Part shown: positions 34,159-43,779 of the stretch, one piece after another
Layout of the letters: each line of letters begins with the position of its first letter
Position numbering within the stretch: position 1 is the first letter of the stretch
Origin: Amaurobius ferox
Taxonomy: Eukaryota; Arthropoda; Arachnida; Araneae; Amaurobiidae
Direction: 5' to 3'
Assembly: GCA_951213105.1 (NCBI GenBank)
Contig: OX578137.1
Location: 56,810,236 to 56,874,235 of the forward strand
DNA length: 64,000 bases
The notes under the pieces: generated by a model
Databases searched by the model: none
Seen by the model: the letters and a program-made list of their open reading frames with translations, nothing else
What the model was told of the DNA's origin: nothing
Made by a program: the position numbers and the translations under genes

Positions 34159-34690
34159 TACTTTCCTTATATACATAATGTATAAGGAAAGTATTATGAC
34201 AGGGTCGAAAATTCAAATTCGAGTTTTCGACAGGAGAGCACGTTTCAAGCATCCCTGATCACAAATCAAACATTTTTGAAGTGATGTTTGTGTGTGTGTG
34301 TGTCAGTGAGTCTGTGGAGACGATATCTCACGAATGGAGCGATTTGAATAAAATTTGGTACAAAAATCACAATCCGTGAATACTGGAAGCTTATTGGTTT
34401 AAAACACAATCGAATGCTCAGAACCCCCCTAAATTTTCAAGTGAAATTTTGAAAAAATCATCAAAAAATCGAAACATTTAATAAAGTTACGAAAATAGAC
34501 ATTTCGTATGTAATTTTTCCGTAGAAAACGATTGACAAAAACTTTAGAACGTTAGCATGAACCGTTTTCGAGATGCACATTTTTCAAATAAATTTATCAA
34601 AAAATCCCAAAAATTAAAATATATTAACTGTTAAGAAACATGTTCACTTTTCAGATGTAATATCATGGGATAAATTAGGTTTGATCTTCT
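34159..34690 (-). mobile_element. HINE subtype A, minus strand, 5' truncated
   Basis: It opens with the terminal hairpin ACTTTCCTTATATACATAAT GTATAAGGAAAGT, then AGGGTCGAAAATTC, CACGTTTCAAGCATCCCTGA, a TG microsatellite (34288-34304) and the CGTTTTCGAGAT equivalent. It stops near TTCACTTTTCAGATGTAATA, so the TTTGGCGA part and the TCTGATGTGG end are missing. Reading frames at 33971-34258 are spurious. Confidence 0.8.
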
Positions 34691-35503
34691 GCTGATTTCA
34701 GTTGTCTTGCCTACTAAAATATTTCAGAAACAAGTACAGCGACCTGAACAAAAAAAAAGAAATAATATAAGAATTTGAACAGAAAATCATATTTCCATTT
34801 CTAAAATATGAATTTTTTATTAATAAGAAAAAAATTACACTTTTGAAATATAAACTTATAACAAGTCGTTATATCACGAGATAGTATTAAATTAATATCT
34901 GTAAAACTATAAAGATATTTATATAAAACTTCTTAATGACATTTGAAATTCATTATACTGCATAACAAACTCAAAGTATGTTACATAAGACGTTTATATG
35001 TTTTGAAATTCATTTAGGTAACTTTTAATCACTACAACTAAAAACCAAATATGACAATCAACGCAATGTGGTTGATGTGACAAAATATCTAAAGAAGGAG
35101 CTTCCTTTGATAAATACGCTTTCGCATTGATTCTGGAAAACTATTTCATCTCTAACTAGGCCTCAATCAATAACCAATCAGAAAAATCTGTCTAACTTTA
35201 CAGATGACTTCTTTATCAGTCCGGAGATTTCAGATCTTATCTTTCTTTCGTATCTCGATATTGTTGTGAGGATGTAAAAAGATTTTTCTGCATTTTTCTT
35301 ACAACCAGCTCTAAGAACAAAAATAAAAAAATCTCCTTTCTCTTTCTTTATAGCAGATTGCTACTTCTTTATGTCAAAAATAAATGTAAGCTTGGTCCTT
35401 AGAGATTTGTTGATGCAAGTTCGTTATACTTTAAATTTTATTCTGAAATTGGTTTCAGTGTTCCCATGTGCACTAGGAATTTAATAGAAAGTAAATTAAA
35501 AAA
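34691..35503. other. AT-rich DNA, no feature recognised
   Basis: I see no gene or structured repeat here. Confidence 0.5.
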
Positions 35504-36778
35504 CTCTAAGACAAAAAAATCGAGGCACCAAGAAATAATTATCCAAATGAGACAAAATTTGGTACATGTAATGTGGATGTACAGAAAAAGAAATAATTAG
35601 AATTTCAGAATAATTGGATGATTTATTGCACTGAAAGATCTACACAAAATGAGCATGTCAATATGACGTTGGTCCACCTCTGGTCTTGATACAAGCTGTT
35701 ACATGACGTGGCATTGACGCATAAAGTTGCCAGATGTTGTTTTGAGGGATGTCGTTACAAATGAATTCCAATTGACGAGCTAATTCGTCTACATTCCGGG
35801 GTGGTCGCAGTCGACGCCCCATCTCAGTCCAAATATGCCTAATAGGCTAGAGATCTGGGGATCTGGCTGGCCAAGGAAGTGTGTTGTAAGCACGCATATA
35901 ATCACTAGAAAGGCGTGCCGTGTGCGACCTGGCATTATCTTGCAGAAAAGTAAGCTCGGGGTTTCGCGAAAGAAATGGCAATACAATGGGTCGTCGAAAG
36001 GCGGCAACATACCGCTGTGCTGTGATGGTTCCACGGAGGACAATCAAAGGGGTCCGGCTATAAACGAAATGCCACCTAAGTCCATAACTCTCTGTTGTCG
36101 GGCCGTGTGGCGTGTGACAGTAAGAGCAGATCCTGGCGATGTCCGGTCCGTCTCCAGACACGTCTGCCCTGGTCGTCGGGGCTCAGTTCAACACGGGACA
36201 CATCACTGAAGGCAATTTGTTCCAATCCTAACAATTCCACATTGATCGGACCCGGCACCATTGCAATCGATGTTGACGGTGCATACTGGTCAGTGGTAGG
36301 CGGCGTAATGGGCGCCGCGAATATAGTTTCCGCGCCCGTAGTCTTCTATTAATGGTACGGGTGGTCACTACCGTGTTTGTCACACGTTGGATGGTTGATA
36401 ATGACGAATGTCGTGCTGTCACAACTGCTCTGACAATCGCTCTATCTTCCCGTTCTGTCGTCGCTCTAGGACGTTCACTGCCCGCTGAAATCTGCCATTC
36501 TGAACCCCTTCCTGTCAACATCGTCTAATTGCTACTTCGCTCCTACCCAAATACCGAGCGATATGTCGGTGTGCCCATCCAGCTTCATGCAGTCCGACCG
36601 CACGTCCTATTTCAAACTCCTTCATACGATCGTAGTAGTCACGAACTCGCCAGCGAGGCATTGTTACAATCAAGTTACGTAAACGCAATCGAAATCGAAA
36701 AGCAATCGAAATTGAAACACAAGAGTTTCATTACTATCGGATTATTTTGAGGGGTGCGTCGAATTTTTTGTCTTAGAG
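35504..36778 (-). mobile_element. Dead Tc1-like element 2
   Basis: Terminal inverted repeats of about 26 bp: CTCTAAGACAAAAAAATCGA with GGCACC at 35504, and on the other strand CTCTAAGACAAAAAATTCGA with CGCACC ending at 36778. Length is 1275 bp. The body has higher GC than its surroundings and encodes a broken transposase on the minus strand. It belongs to a different subfamily from the element at 15.3 kb, judged by TIR and protein. Confidence 0.88.
35658..36661 (-). pseudogene. Tc1-like transposase, frameshifted
   Basis: From ATG at 36661 the frame reads MPRWRVRDYYDRMKEFEIGR and GWAHRHIARYLGRSEVAIRR, a paired-like helix-turn-helix, then a stop. The next frame (36521-36228) gives RAIVRAVVTARHSSLSTIQR and TINRRLRARKLYSRRP, the second HTH and linker. 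36261-36076 gives AFSDVSRV with the first catalytic Asp and RRVWRRTG. 36161-35847 gives TFLQDNARSHTA with the second Asp and ARSPDL, stop, PIRHIW, where the family has SPDLxPIExxW, so the third catalytic Glu is replaced by Arg. The C-terminus ends KTRGGPTSY, stop at 35658. About full length (near 335 codons) but inactive. Confidence 0.9.
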
Positions 36779-36875
36779 TGGACAAGAAAATATTGCTTAA
36801 TAGCACAGTCACCTAACAAAATCGCAACACTGTTTACTAGAGAAAACTATATAGTTACTATAGTATACTTATATA

Positions 36876-36877
<2 letters not shown>

Positions 36878-36920
<43 letters not shown>
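36878..36920. repeat. (TA)n microsatellite beside Naiad-like element
   Basis: About 21 TA units end exactly where the terminal direct repeat of the Naiad-like element begins. Confidence 0.95.
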
Positions 36921-36922
<2 letters not shown>

Positions 36923-36923
<1 letters not shown>

Positions 36924-37050
36924 GAAAAATGTAATAATAAAAATAACCAATTCAAGTAATCGTGAAATATTAACATCACCGTGGAAGCAAAACCACGACC
37001 ATAATGCCGATAATAGAAAAACAGCACCGGCCCAAATTCAAAGATTAACC
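36923..37050 (-). repeat. Naiad-like pseudo-LTR, 3' copy
   Basis: Direct repeat of 43011-43138, roughly 90% identical by eye, in the same orientation. Confidence 0.85.
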
Positions 37051-37677
37051 AGAATTAAATTCATCTTCAGGTCTGACTATTTAATTCTAATTAACCGAAA
37101 CAATTGCTTGTTGTTCAGATTGGACAATAGTACATTACTATAAATGCGCAAACTCAGACTACAGGCACCAAAAAGGAAAAATTGAAGATAAGAAAAATTA
37201 GGAAACTTATTATTACCATGAGGCAGGAACCCTTATTCTTTCACCACGTGCAAATACGATCATCCGCAACAGTATGAAAAAAATATCGAGAAGCACTGGA
37301 ATGAACATGACGAAATACAACGTAGGAGGCAGAACATACGTTCACAGCGACCCTCCCAGACCCGTCCAGTGAGACAGAGCCGGAGACAGGATTATTACCC
37401 ATATAAGTAAAACAGAACATGAACACGAAACATACATGCAAATTCCCACTAAACATGTGATTCAAAGAAGAAATGGATAAACGAGAATGCCACTATACAT
37501 CATTATAAGGGCGCTCAAATCGTAGTAGCAAACTAGATAAAATTATAATTTTTTAGAGAAAATAAAATTCCAAATATTTATGTTAATGCATCTTATTTTC
37601 CGATTTTTTATTTTTCTATTTCTTTTAGATTATTTTATTATTATTCATTTTATTTAATTATATAATTAATATATAAT

Positions 37678-37770
<93 letters not shown>

Positions 37771-37826
37771 TATTTTGTCTCCATATTATTAGCCACTATA
37801 ATTGGGAAAGTTGTCTTGGATGTTAT
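37051..37826 (-). other. Presumed Naiad-like 3' region with TA microsatellite
   Basis: This lies between the RT C-terminus and the 3' pseudo-LTR. It holds a (TA)n run at about 37678-37765. A 74-codon ORF at 37241-37465 (minus) has no recognised domain. Whether all of this belongs to the element is inference. Confidence 0.4.
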
Positions 37827-38956
37827 CTACTGGAAGTTAATATACTGAGTTGATAAGTTTAATAACGAATTTGGGAGAATATACATTATCGCTGTACTCA
37901 ATAATTCCATAAAATGTTCTAATTTATAATTTTTATCACAAATTTTATTGATTCTAAGAACCTGGTTTATTATAATAATTCTAAAAACTGATATATGCAA
38001 ACAAGAGTCAAAGTTTTGAATTTTTGATGTATTAAAATCTTGTCTTTTATCATATACGTTTATAGCCAGATTACAATTTTGTAAATATAAATTTGAATCT
38101 AAAAAGTTTGCAACATTAGAGTCATTATTACTGGCATTAAATTGTAAATTATTAAGATAAAAGTTAAATACTATAGGGATATTATTATGGGATACACATA
38201 ATATATCCTCTACATATCGAAACATGTGCATATTATGCAATCCAGGATTAATGTTCTTTTCATAGAAGAATAAATACGGATTAGTTAATAATGATGAGGC
38301 GGACCCTCTTTGTGAGATACCAAACTGTTGCTTAAAAATGTACCACCATGTTGAATATAATTTTCATAGAGAGTGAAATTAAGAAATTTTTTTTAAAAAA
38401 AAGTTGAATATTTTAGGGTGGTATTATATTTTTCAAAAATTCCTAAAATATATCTATACAGATCATCTATATCAATATTATTAACCAAATCTTTGAAATC
38501 AAAAGTCTAAATACTATGAATATTAGTAAGATTTTTAAATTTCTTAACTAATTCAAAACTGTTTATTACAATATGACAATTATTTGAGATATCATCTGAT
38601 AAGGATACTTTATATAAGATTTTTAATAATAATTTACCAGCATTAGTAGTGTAAGAATTATGCTCACTACTAATAGTACGAAAAGCAACAGGAGATTTAT
38701 GAAACTTGTGTACTAAAACAAGATATGGAATGTGGTTACAGCTATTTTTTAGATGGATTTGCTTATATTTGGCTGATATTCTATTGGATGAGATTTCAAA
38801 GTTAGTATCATGTAAATTATATATTTGATTATTAAGTAAGTGTGACTGGAGGGTACTTATATAGTAATATTTACAAATGATTGAGGTGTTACTACTTGTC
38901 TTATCGACATAAGTAATAACAATTTCATTTTGAGTTTCTTTAATGTATCCTTTTTA

Positions 38957-38960
<4 letters not shown>
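37827..38960 (-). pseudogene. Penelope-type reverse transcriptase domain, frameshifted
   Basis: Minus-strand motifs in order: NEIVITYVDKTS (finger motif with Asp-Lys); PYLVLVHKFHKSPVAFRTIS, equivalent to the PxxxxLPKIHKxPxxFRPI block; a TAG stop; TFDFKDLVNNI (motif A Asp); after a frameshift, QFGISQRGSASSLLTN and LFFYEKNI (motif B); FRYVEDILCV (motif C, YVDD changed to YVED); FLDSNLYLQNCNL and NVYDKRQDFN, the post-C Penelope signature. The 137-codon open frame 38240-37827 covers the last third. The product would copy element RNA at a nicked site. Frameshifts, a stop and the D-to-E change suggest it is dead. Confidence 0.85.

Positions 38961-38990
<30 letters not shown>
38961..38990. repeat. 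(TG)15 microsatellite inside the RT gene
   Basis: On the coding strand it would read as a His-Thr repeat. The protein frame is different on its two sides, so its expansion or insertion broke the gene here. Confidence 0.9.
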
Positions 38991-38993
<3 letters not shown>

Positions 38994-39189
38994 TATGTTT
39001 ATATGATTTATTAATTTTCTGAATATATATATAGTGATTTAAGTATTGCTCTATTAAGACGCTCCAGGGTTTGAAGGCTTCTACAGGGATATGTCATTTA
39101 TAGCTGATTTTATAGATAAATTTATTCAAGTCAAAAATTAAATCTTTACCAATTAATTTATGTTGAAATTTAGTAGGTAAACGGTACTT

Positions 39190-39460
39190 AGACCTAGTAA
39201 CATCAGTGATCTCAGTGCATCATAATTAATAATATTTATATTTCCCGTTATAACATGCCCACGGTGTTTAACTACGTAGTCTTTGTATTTATCTAAATGA
39301 CAGCGGCAGTATGACTCTTTATCCAGTTCATAATTTTGATTAATATCTATTGATTTGGCTATTTGATTATAGTTGAAAATATAACGTCCTAGCGGTTTAT
39401 CATATTTAAATGCAATTTTAGGATTTACATGTTTGACTGGAGTAATTCGAAATCGGTTTT
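39190..39460 (-). pseudogene. Naiad-type CxC linker domain
   Basis: The minus strand translates as FRITPVKHVNPKIAFKYDK, then RYIFNYNQIAKSIDINQNY and KESYCRCHLDKYKDYVVKH followed by RGHVITGNINII. The Cys-Arg-Cys-His is the CxC motif reported to join the N-terminal endonuclease to the RT in Naiad/Chlamys elements. The plus-strand element at 43.9 kb has CVCHKRHIF and HGHIIIGNSNLL at the same place, which supports homology. Further in (39094-39096) one codon is TGA in an otherwise continuous stretch (KISYK-TGA-HIPVEAFKPW). Confidence 0.75.
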
Positions 39461-39529
39461 CAGAAATTATTTATCATTAGATTATTTGAGACAGAATTAG
39501 TGAAATTCAGGGTACAATATTCGTTTATT

Positions 39530-39573
39530 AACACTTTACAACAAAGTTGAAAAGTGTTTATGACTTTGTTCAT

Positions 39574-39611
<38 letters not shown>

Positions 39612-39925
39612 CATTAGCACGATAACTGCCGTAAAAATGACTTAATAAAAATGAAATTTTAGTATGCTGTTCAGACTGTCTGTAGAACCTATGGGAATAT
39701 AAATGAATAATATCACCCAATTGGTTTTGGATTGAACCCGGGTCGAAAAAATGAAATACATTGAGCCCTATGGGACCTAATTTTTAAAACATTTTTTAAG
39801 TAGATTTAAAATTCACAAATTGCTTCGAAAATTTTGGGTAATATTCAAATTGTTCCATAAAATATATAAAAAAAAATTCAGCGAAATATATTCAGTAGTT
39901 TTTAAAATAAAAATTAAAATAATAA
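39530..39925 (+). repeat. Repeat C2, copy 1
   Basis: It starts with the hairpin AACACTTT...AAAGTGTT, then (CTGT)n at 39577-39611, CACGATAACTGCCGTAAAAA, CCTATGGGAATATAAATGAA, TGGGACCTAATTTTT and CACAAATTGCTTCGAAAATT. About 90% similar to 52242-52607. Hairpin plus microsatellite recalls the HINE plan but the ends differ. Confidence 0.8.
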
Positions 39926-40377
39926 TCACACCTCTTATATGAAACCATCACGTGACCATGATATGAAACGATCACATGACCCACTTCAAAATGATATATG
40001 GCATCCGTCTTGTTTCAAAATCGTGATTTTTTTAAGTTCTTTTTAATTCATATTGAGTGTTGTATCCGTCCTAAAACTACTTTATTTTTGCTTAAATTCT
40101 GTGCATCTACATACTGAAACAACGCAATGACAATATATTTGAGTTTAAATGCTCATCTAAATTTGATTATTTCTACAACTAAGCCTATTTTTCACCTATG
40201 TAAAATGTAAACAGCAAAATATATAGAATGAGTTGTATTAGAATTCCTGTATTTTTTTAACACAAAATAATTTAGTCCATGGAGTCTGCATGGCTGATAT
40301 GAATGAAATATTAATTGATTTCATAATGGGAAGGACGATTTTTTTCGATGAAGTTTCAAGCATAGAGTTTAATTTTT

Positions 40378-40862
40378 TGTAGCTCCATGGTCTTAAACAA
40401 AATGTTTAATTAAAATAAATTATTATAGTATTGTGATGAATGAAATGAATGGGAGAAAGTTATGAATGAAATCCTGTTTTTATAGAGAGATCCAGACGTG
40501 TTATTTTTTCTATGCCGTCATTTGAATTAATTTCAGTTGTTTTCGATGAAGTTTTCAAATATAATAAATTATCGTAGTATTATGATAATTCTAAAACTGT
40601 TACCGAGGAATGTATAACATTTTAGAGATGTTTACACCAGGCAATTTATATTTCAATGCCGTCATTTGAATCAAGTTCATTTTTTTCGATGAAGGTTTAA
40701 GTTTCAAATTTAATAAATTAATGCAGTATTGTGATAAGTTTCAAAATATTACCGAGGAATGTATTGCATTTTAGACTTGTTTAAATAAAATTGCATTGAA
40801 GTTGGAAAGTGTTTCATAATCAATGCTTTAAGCATGATTGATCTTTCTTGTTTTATTTGATT
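40378..40862 (+). repeat. Repeat C1, copy 1, internally tandem
   Basis: It starts AGCTCCATGGTCTTAA. Inside, a unit of about 130-140 bp recurs: AATAAATTAWYGTAGTATTR TGATAA, ATTACCGAGGAATGTAT, GCATTTTAGAGATGTTTA, TTTCGATGAAG. It ends TGATTGATCTTTCTTGTT. Other copies at 51772-52241 and 52773-53182. Confidence 0.8.
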
Positions 40863-41363
40863 ATTTTGATTCATCGTTTAAATTTGTATCCGTGACATAT
40901 AAATAAGCATTAAGAATTTTACTTCTAGTAATGAGCAAATCACAGAATAAATGTTTAAAATGAATGTTATCAAATGCAGTAGTTCTAAAAAGTTTATAAA
41001 CCATATTTAATTGCTGTTTCTTAATTGCGAAAATTCAGTTCTTACATTCTTTCCAATCAAAAGTAATTTTGAAATCTGTATGTTGCTGTAGGATGGCATT
41101 TTTTAATCAGATAAAGAGAGCAATTTTTTATTATATTTACTTCCTCTTTTAGTTCTTTTTGATTTATTGTTAGAAATGTTAAAAAAATTTATGTATTATG
41201 GTCTTCATTAGGATAATAAAGGGTTTTTTAACAATGATGATTGAATAATTGATTGAGTCCATATGGGAAAATAGTTTTATGTGCACATATGTATTCATAT
41301 TCAAGGAACAATCTGTCATAGTAATTTTTTGAATAAGTAGAATATTTTACCTTACAGCAAAGA

Positions 41364-41720
41364 TCGTCACATGTGTGACAGTGATGTTGTAGTCACGTGG
41401 CATCTGGGTCACAATGTGACATCATATTTGTGACTTCTATGAGACGTTACGTATTAGTTACTTTGTAACTTCATTGTGACTATATTCTGTGACGTTTCCA
41501 CAATTTAATTAACGCGTAACAATGTGACGACATTACAATGGCAATTGCAATGTGACGTCACAAACACGTTAATATGCGACGTCACAAACGACCATGAAAA
41601 TGACCAAAATGACTTCGCTGTGACCTCAATATGACATTGCCGTGAAGTACTGCGACGTCCTGCGACGTCCCAAAGTCACAGTCTGACGTAATTCTTAAGT
41701 CACTGTGAAAATAAATGCTA
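41364..41720. repeat. GTGAC/GTCAC-dense block with TGACGTCA-like palindromes
   Basis: In about 350 bases there are roughly twenty exact GTGAC or GTCAC pentamers plus near matches. They include GTCACATGTGTGACAGTGA, ATGTGACGTCACAAAC, ATGCGACGTCACAAACG and the tandem CTGCGACGTCCTGCGACGTC. I do not recognise it as a known family. It could be a degenerate short-unit satellite or a MITE with multiple internal palindromes. Confidence 0.7.
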
Positions 41721-41734
41721 TTAGGGATAATTTC

Positions 41735-42212
41735 AATGTTCTCGAACCCATGTATAGAGAAATGTTCGTATGAATTTTCGAATTTTGATTCAATAAGGGT
41801 ATTTCATTATTTGAAAAAAAATTATATGCTTCCTGTGCACGTTAATTCGGACATTCCGAGGATTGCTGGTTTGGCCTATATATGACATATTACATATTTT
41901 GCAAACTATTTGGTAAATGCATATATATGTTTTACAAAAGGCAAGATTATTGCTACAATTGATCTGGTTACGATTAGCAAGAGGGCAGGTTTTACATCTA
42001 TTAAAACTACAAGTTTTAAATTCAAGAGTTTTATTTAGTGATGCAGGGTTGTAAGATTGATAGTTACATGAATAATAGAAGAAATGCTGGCTGGATGTAC
42101 TAATTGAAGGTGGAATATCCCTTGAAGAATATTGATATTGTCGGTATCGGTATATCGATCTAGGAAAGCCCCAACAAGTTCTCGAATACCGATCTTGAAT
42201 GTCAGAGAACAT
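41735..42212 (-). pseudogene. N-terminal GIY-YIG endonuclease of Naiad-like element
   Basis: The open frame 42212-41790 contains FKTCSFNRCKTCPLANRN, a cysteine cluster typical of the segment before the nuclease, then ICIYQIVCKICNMSYIGQTS (IYQI for GIY, YIG intact, with two of the CCHH cysteines) and PRNVRINVHRKH with the catalytic Arg and a zinc-binding His. After a frameshift the continuation reads EHFSIHGFENIEI, matching the second His region of the CCHH finger. The enzyme would nick DNA to prime reverse transcription. It lies upstream of the RT, the reverse of canonical Penelope. A start codon is available at 42212, but the true element start may be further upstream. Confidence 0.85.
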
Positions 42213-43010
42213 CCAGTTACCAGTCGCTAAATATTGATATAATTAGACATCATATAATTAGGGTAAGTTAGCAACCGTTTTTTCCCTAAAATAAAGGAAC
42301 TTGCATTCAAAATACGAGACTCATTATCTAAGTATGAAACTTAATTCAAATACAAAAATAGAAATACAATAACAACATATGAAAGATGCCATTATGTTTT
42401 CAAACTAATGGATCATCTAAATCACCTTACAAAATAATAAGAACCAATATGTAGACACATTAAAACTGGATTAAATAAATGCTCAGCAATAAGCAAAACT
42501 AGGATAGATAGTATAAAAAATGTACATATATACATTGACTATTCCAATAAAAATTGATTCAAAATAACATCCAACAATACATCATGGAAAACAATATATT
42601 ACCTCGGAACTAATAAATATTATCAAAGAATAATCACAACAATTAAACAATGCTGGAAAATACAAGATTCAAAATCTTCCAATCCAAAATTCATTTTATT
42701 AATGAATCAACAATTGGGAGACTCAATGTATGAAAAGCTAAATTCGATCACAATATCAATGGCAAAGAATGGAAATATAACATAGGAATAACAATTAGAA
42801 ATGTTAGACATTATAATATGAAAAGATTGGAATAATAATTGAGATATAAGTAGAAATAAAAATTGACACCAATTCAGCTATCTAATTCAGTTCTTACTGA
42901 ATAAAATAGGATGTTACTACGGAAAATTTGTAATCAACTTGACAGAAAACAAAAAATAACCAATATACAATACTCACATAATGCAACAGACATGTATATG
43001 GATAAATATC
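42213..43010 (-). other. Presumed Naiad-like 5' region
   Basis: AT-rich DNA between the endonuclease frame and the 5' pseudo-LTR, with no recognised motif. Its membership in the element is inferred from position. Confidence 0.4.
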
Positions 43011-43138
43011 AGAAAAATGTAATAATAAAACTAATCAATTCAAGTAATCGTGAAATATTAACATCACCATAGAAGCAAAACCACGGCCATAATGACGATA
43101 ATAGAAAACACAGCGCCGGCTCAAATTCAAAGATTAAC
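43011..43138 (-). repeat. Naiad-like pseudo-LTR, 5' copy
   Basis: Direct repeat of 36923-37050. Confidence 0.85.
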
Positions 43139-43240
43139 ATGAATATACGTTTTTGTTTTACGAAAATTCTTATATACATTGAACAGAGATAGTTAACTAT
43201 TTTGTGAAAGTTACAAATCATTTCCAGCATTTTATGATAC

Positions 43241-43443
43241 AGGGTGATCAAGTATATTTTCCTCTTTTTTAATATCTTGGTGGTCCCCTAAATGCGCAAG
43301 TCACCAAAACTTTACTGGAAAGTGTGCGTTCAAACATTTTCTTTACATCGCCAAAGTTACAGAACACTTTGGCAAGTATTTTTTTAGAAATTCGAAAAAC
43401 ATACTAACATCTAAAGTGTCCGGATACTTCTGATCATAAAGTG
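43241..43443. mobile_element. 203-bp MITE with mismatched Tc1/mariner ends
   Basis: Left end CAGGGTGATCAAGTATATTT follows TA. The right end, read from outside, is CACTTTATGATCAGAAGTAT then CCGGACACTTTAG and is followed by TA. The left end resembles the mariner-like element at 22-24.6 kb (CAGGGTGATCATAAAA); the right end resembles a different Tc1-type terminus known in arthropods. No coding capacity. Confidence 0.65.
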
Positions 43444-43444
43444 T

Positions 43445-43486
43445 ATATATACATATATATATATATACACACATATATATATATAA
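43445..43486. repeat. (TA)n microsatellite beside second Naiad-like element
   Basis: TA-rich run with CA interruptions that ends at the direct repeat starting at 43488. Confidence 0.9.
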
Positions 43487-43779
43487 TCACAAAGGAATGA
43501 AAAGGAAATGAAAGCATGGTACCAAAAGATGGCGATTTGGGATTTTTGTAAATATGACACATTTAAAAATTCTTTTTTCGAAAACTCATGTGCTATTTCT
43601 ATTTTCCAAGACTACAGTAAATTACGATCTATAAACTTAGGTATTTCGTTATTTATATATAAACCTAAATATCTTGCCATGGAATTTATGATTGTTAAAT
43701 ACACAAACAAATTCTTGATGATGTTAATATGTCAGCTATTTTAACAAGACAACAATGAAAAGTTATCTATAAGCAATAT

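Larger units (their letters stand above)
39465..41720. mobile_element. Foreign 2.2-kb insertion splitting the Naiad-like gene
   Basis: It separates the endonuclease from the CxC linker. It holds repeat C2 (39530-39925), AT-rich DNA, repeat C1 (40378-40862), more AT-rich DNA, and a GTGAC-dense block (41364-41720). It may be several successive insertions; exact borders are not resolved. Confidence 0.55.
36923..43138 (-). mobile_element. Naiad-like Penelope retroelement (N-terminal GIY-YIG)
   Basis: The borders are direct repeats of 128 bp (pseudo-LTRs), 36923-37050 and 43011-43138, sharing GTAATAATAAAA, AATTCAAGTAATCGTGAAAT, ATTAACATCACC and AAATTCAAAGATTAAC. Read on the minus strand the order is GIY-YIG endonuclease (42212-41735), a 2.2-kb foreign insertion, a CxC linker (about 39440-39190) and a reverse transcriptase (about 38960-37827). 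Canonical Penelope elements carry the endonuclease after the RT; this permuted order plus CxC is the published signature of Naiad/Chlamys elements. The TA run at the edge fits their reported microsatellite bias. Inactive: several frameshifts and stops. Confidence 0.8.
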
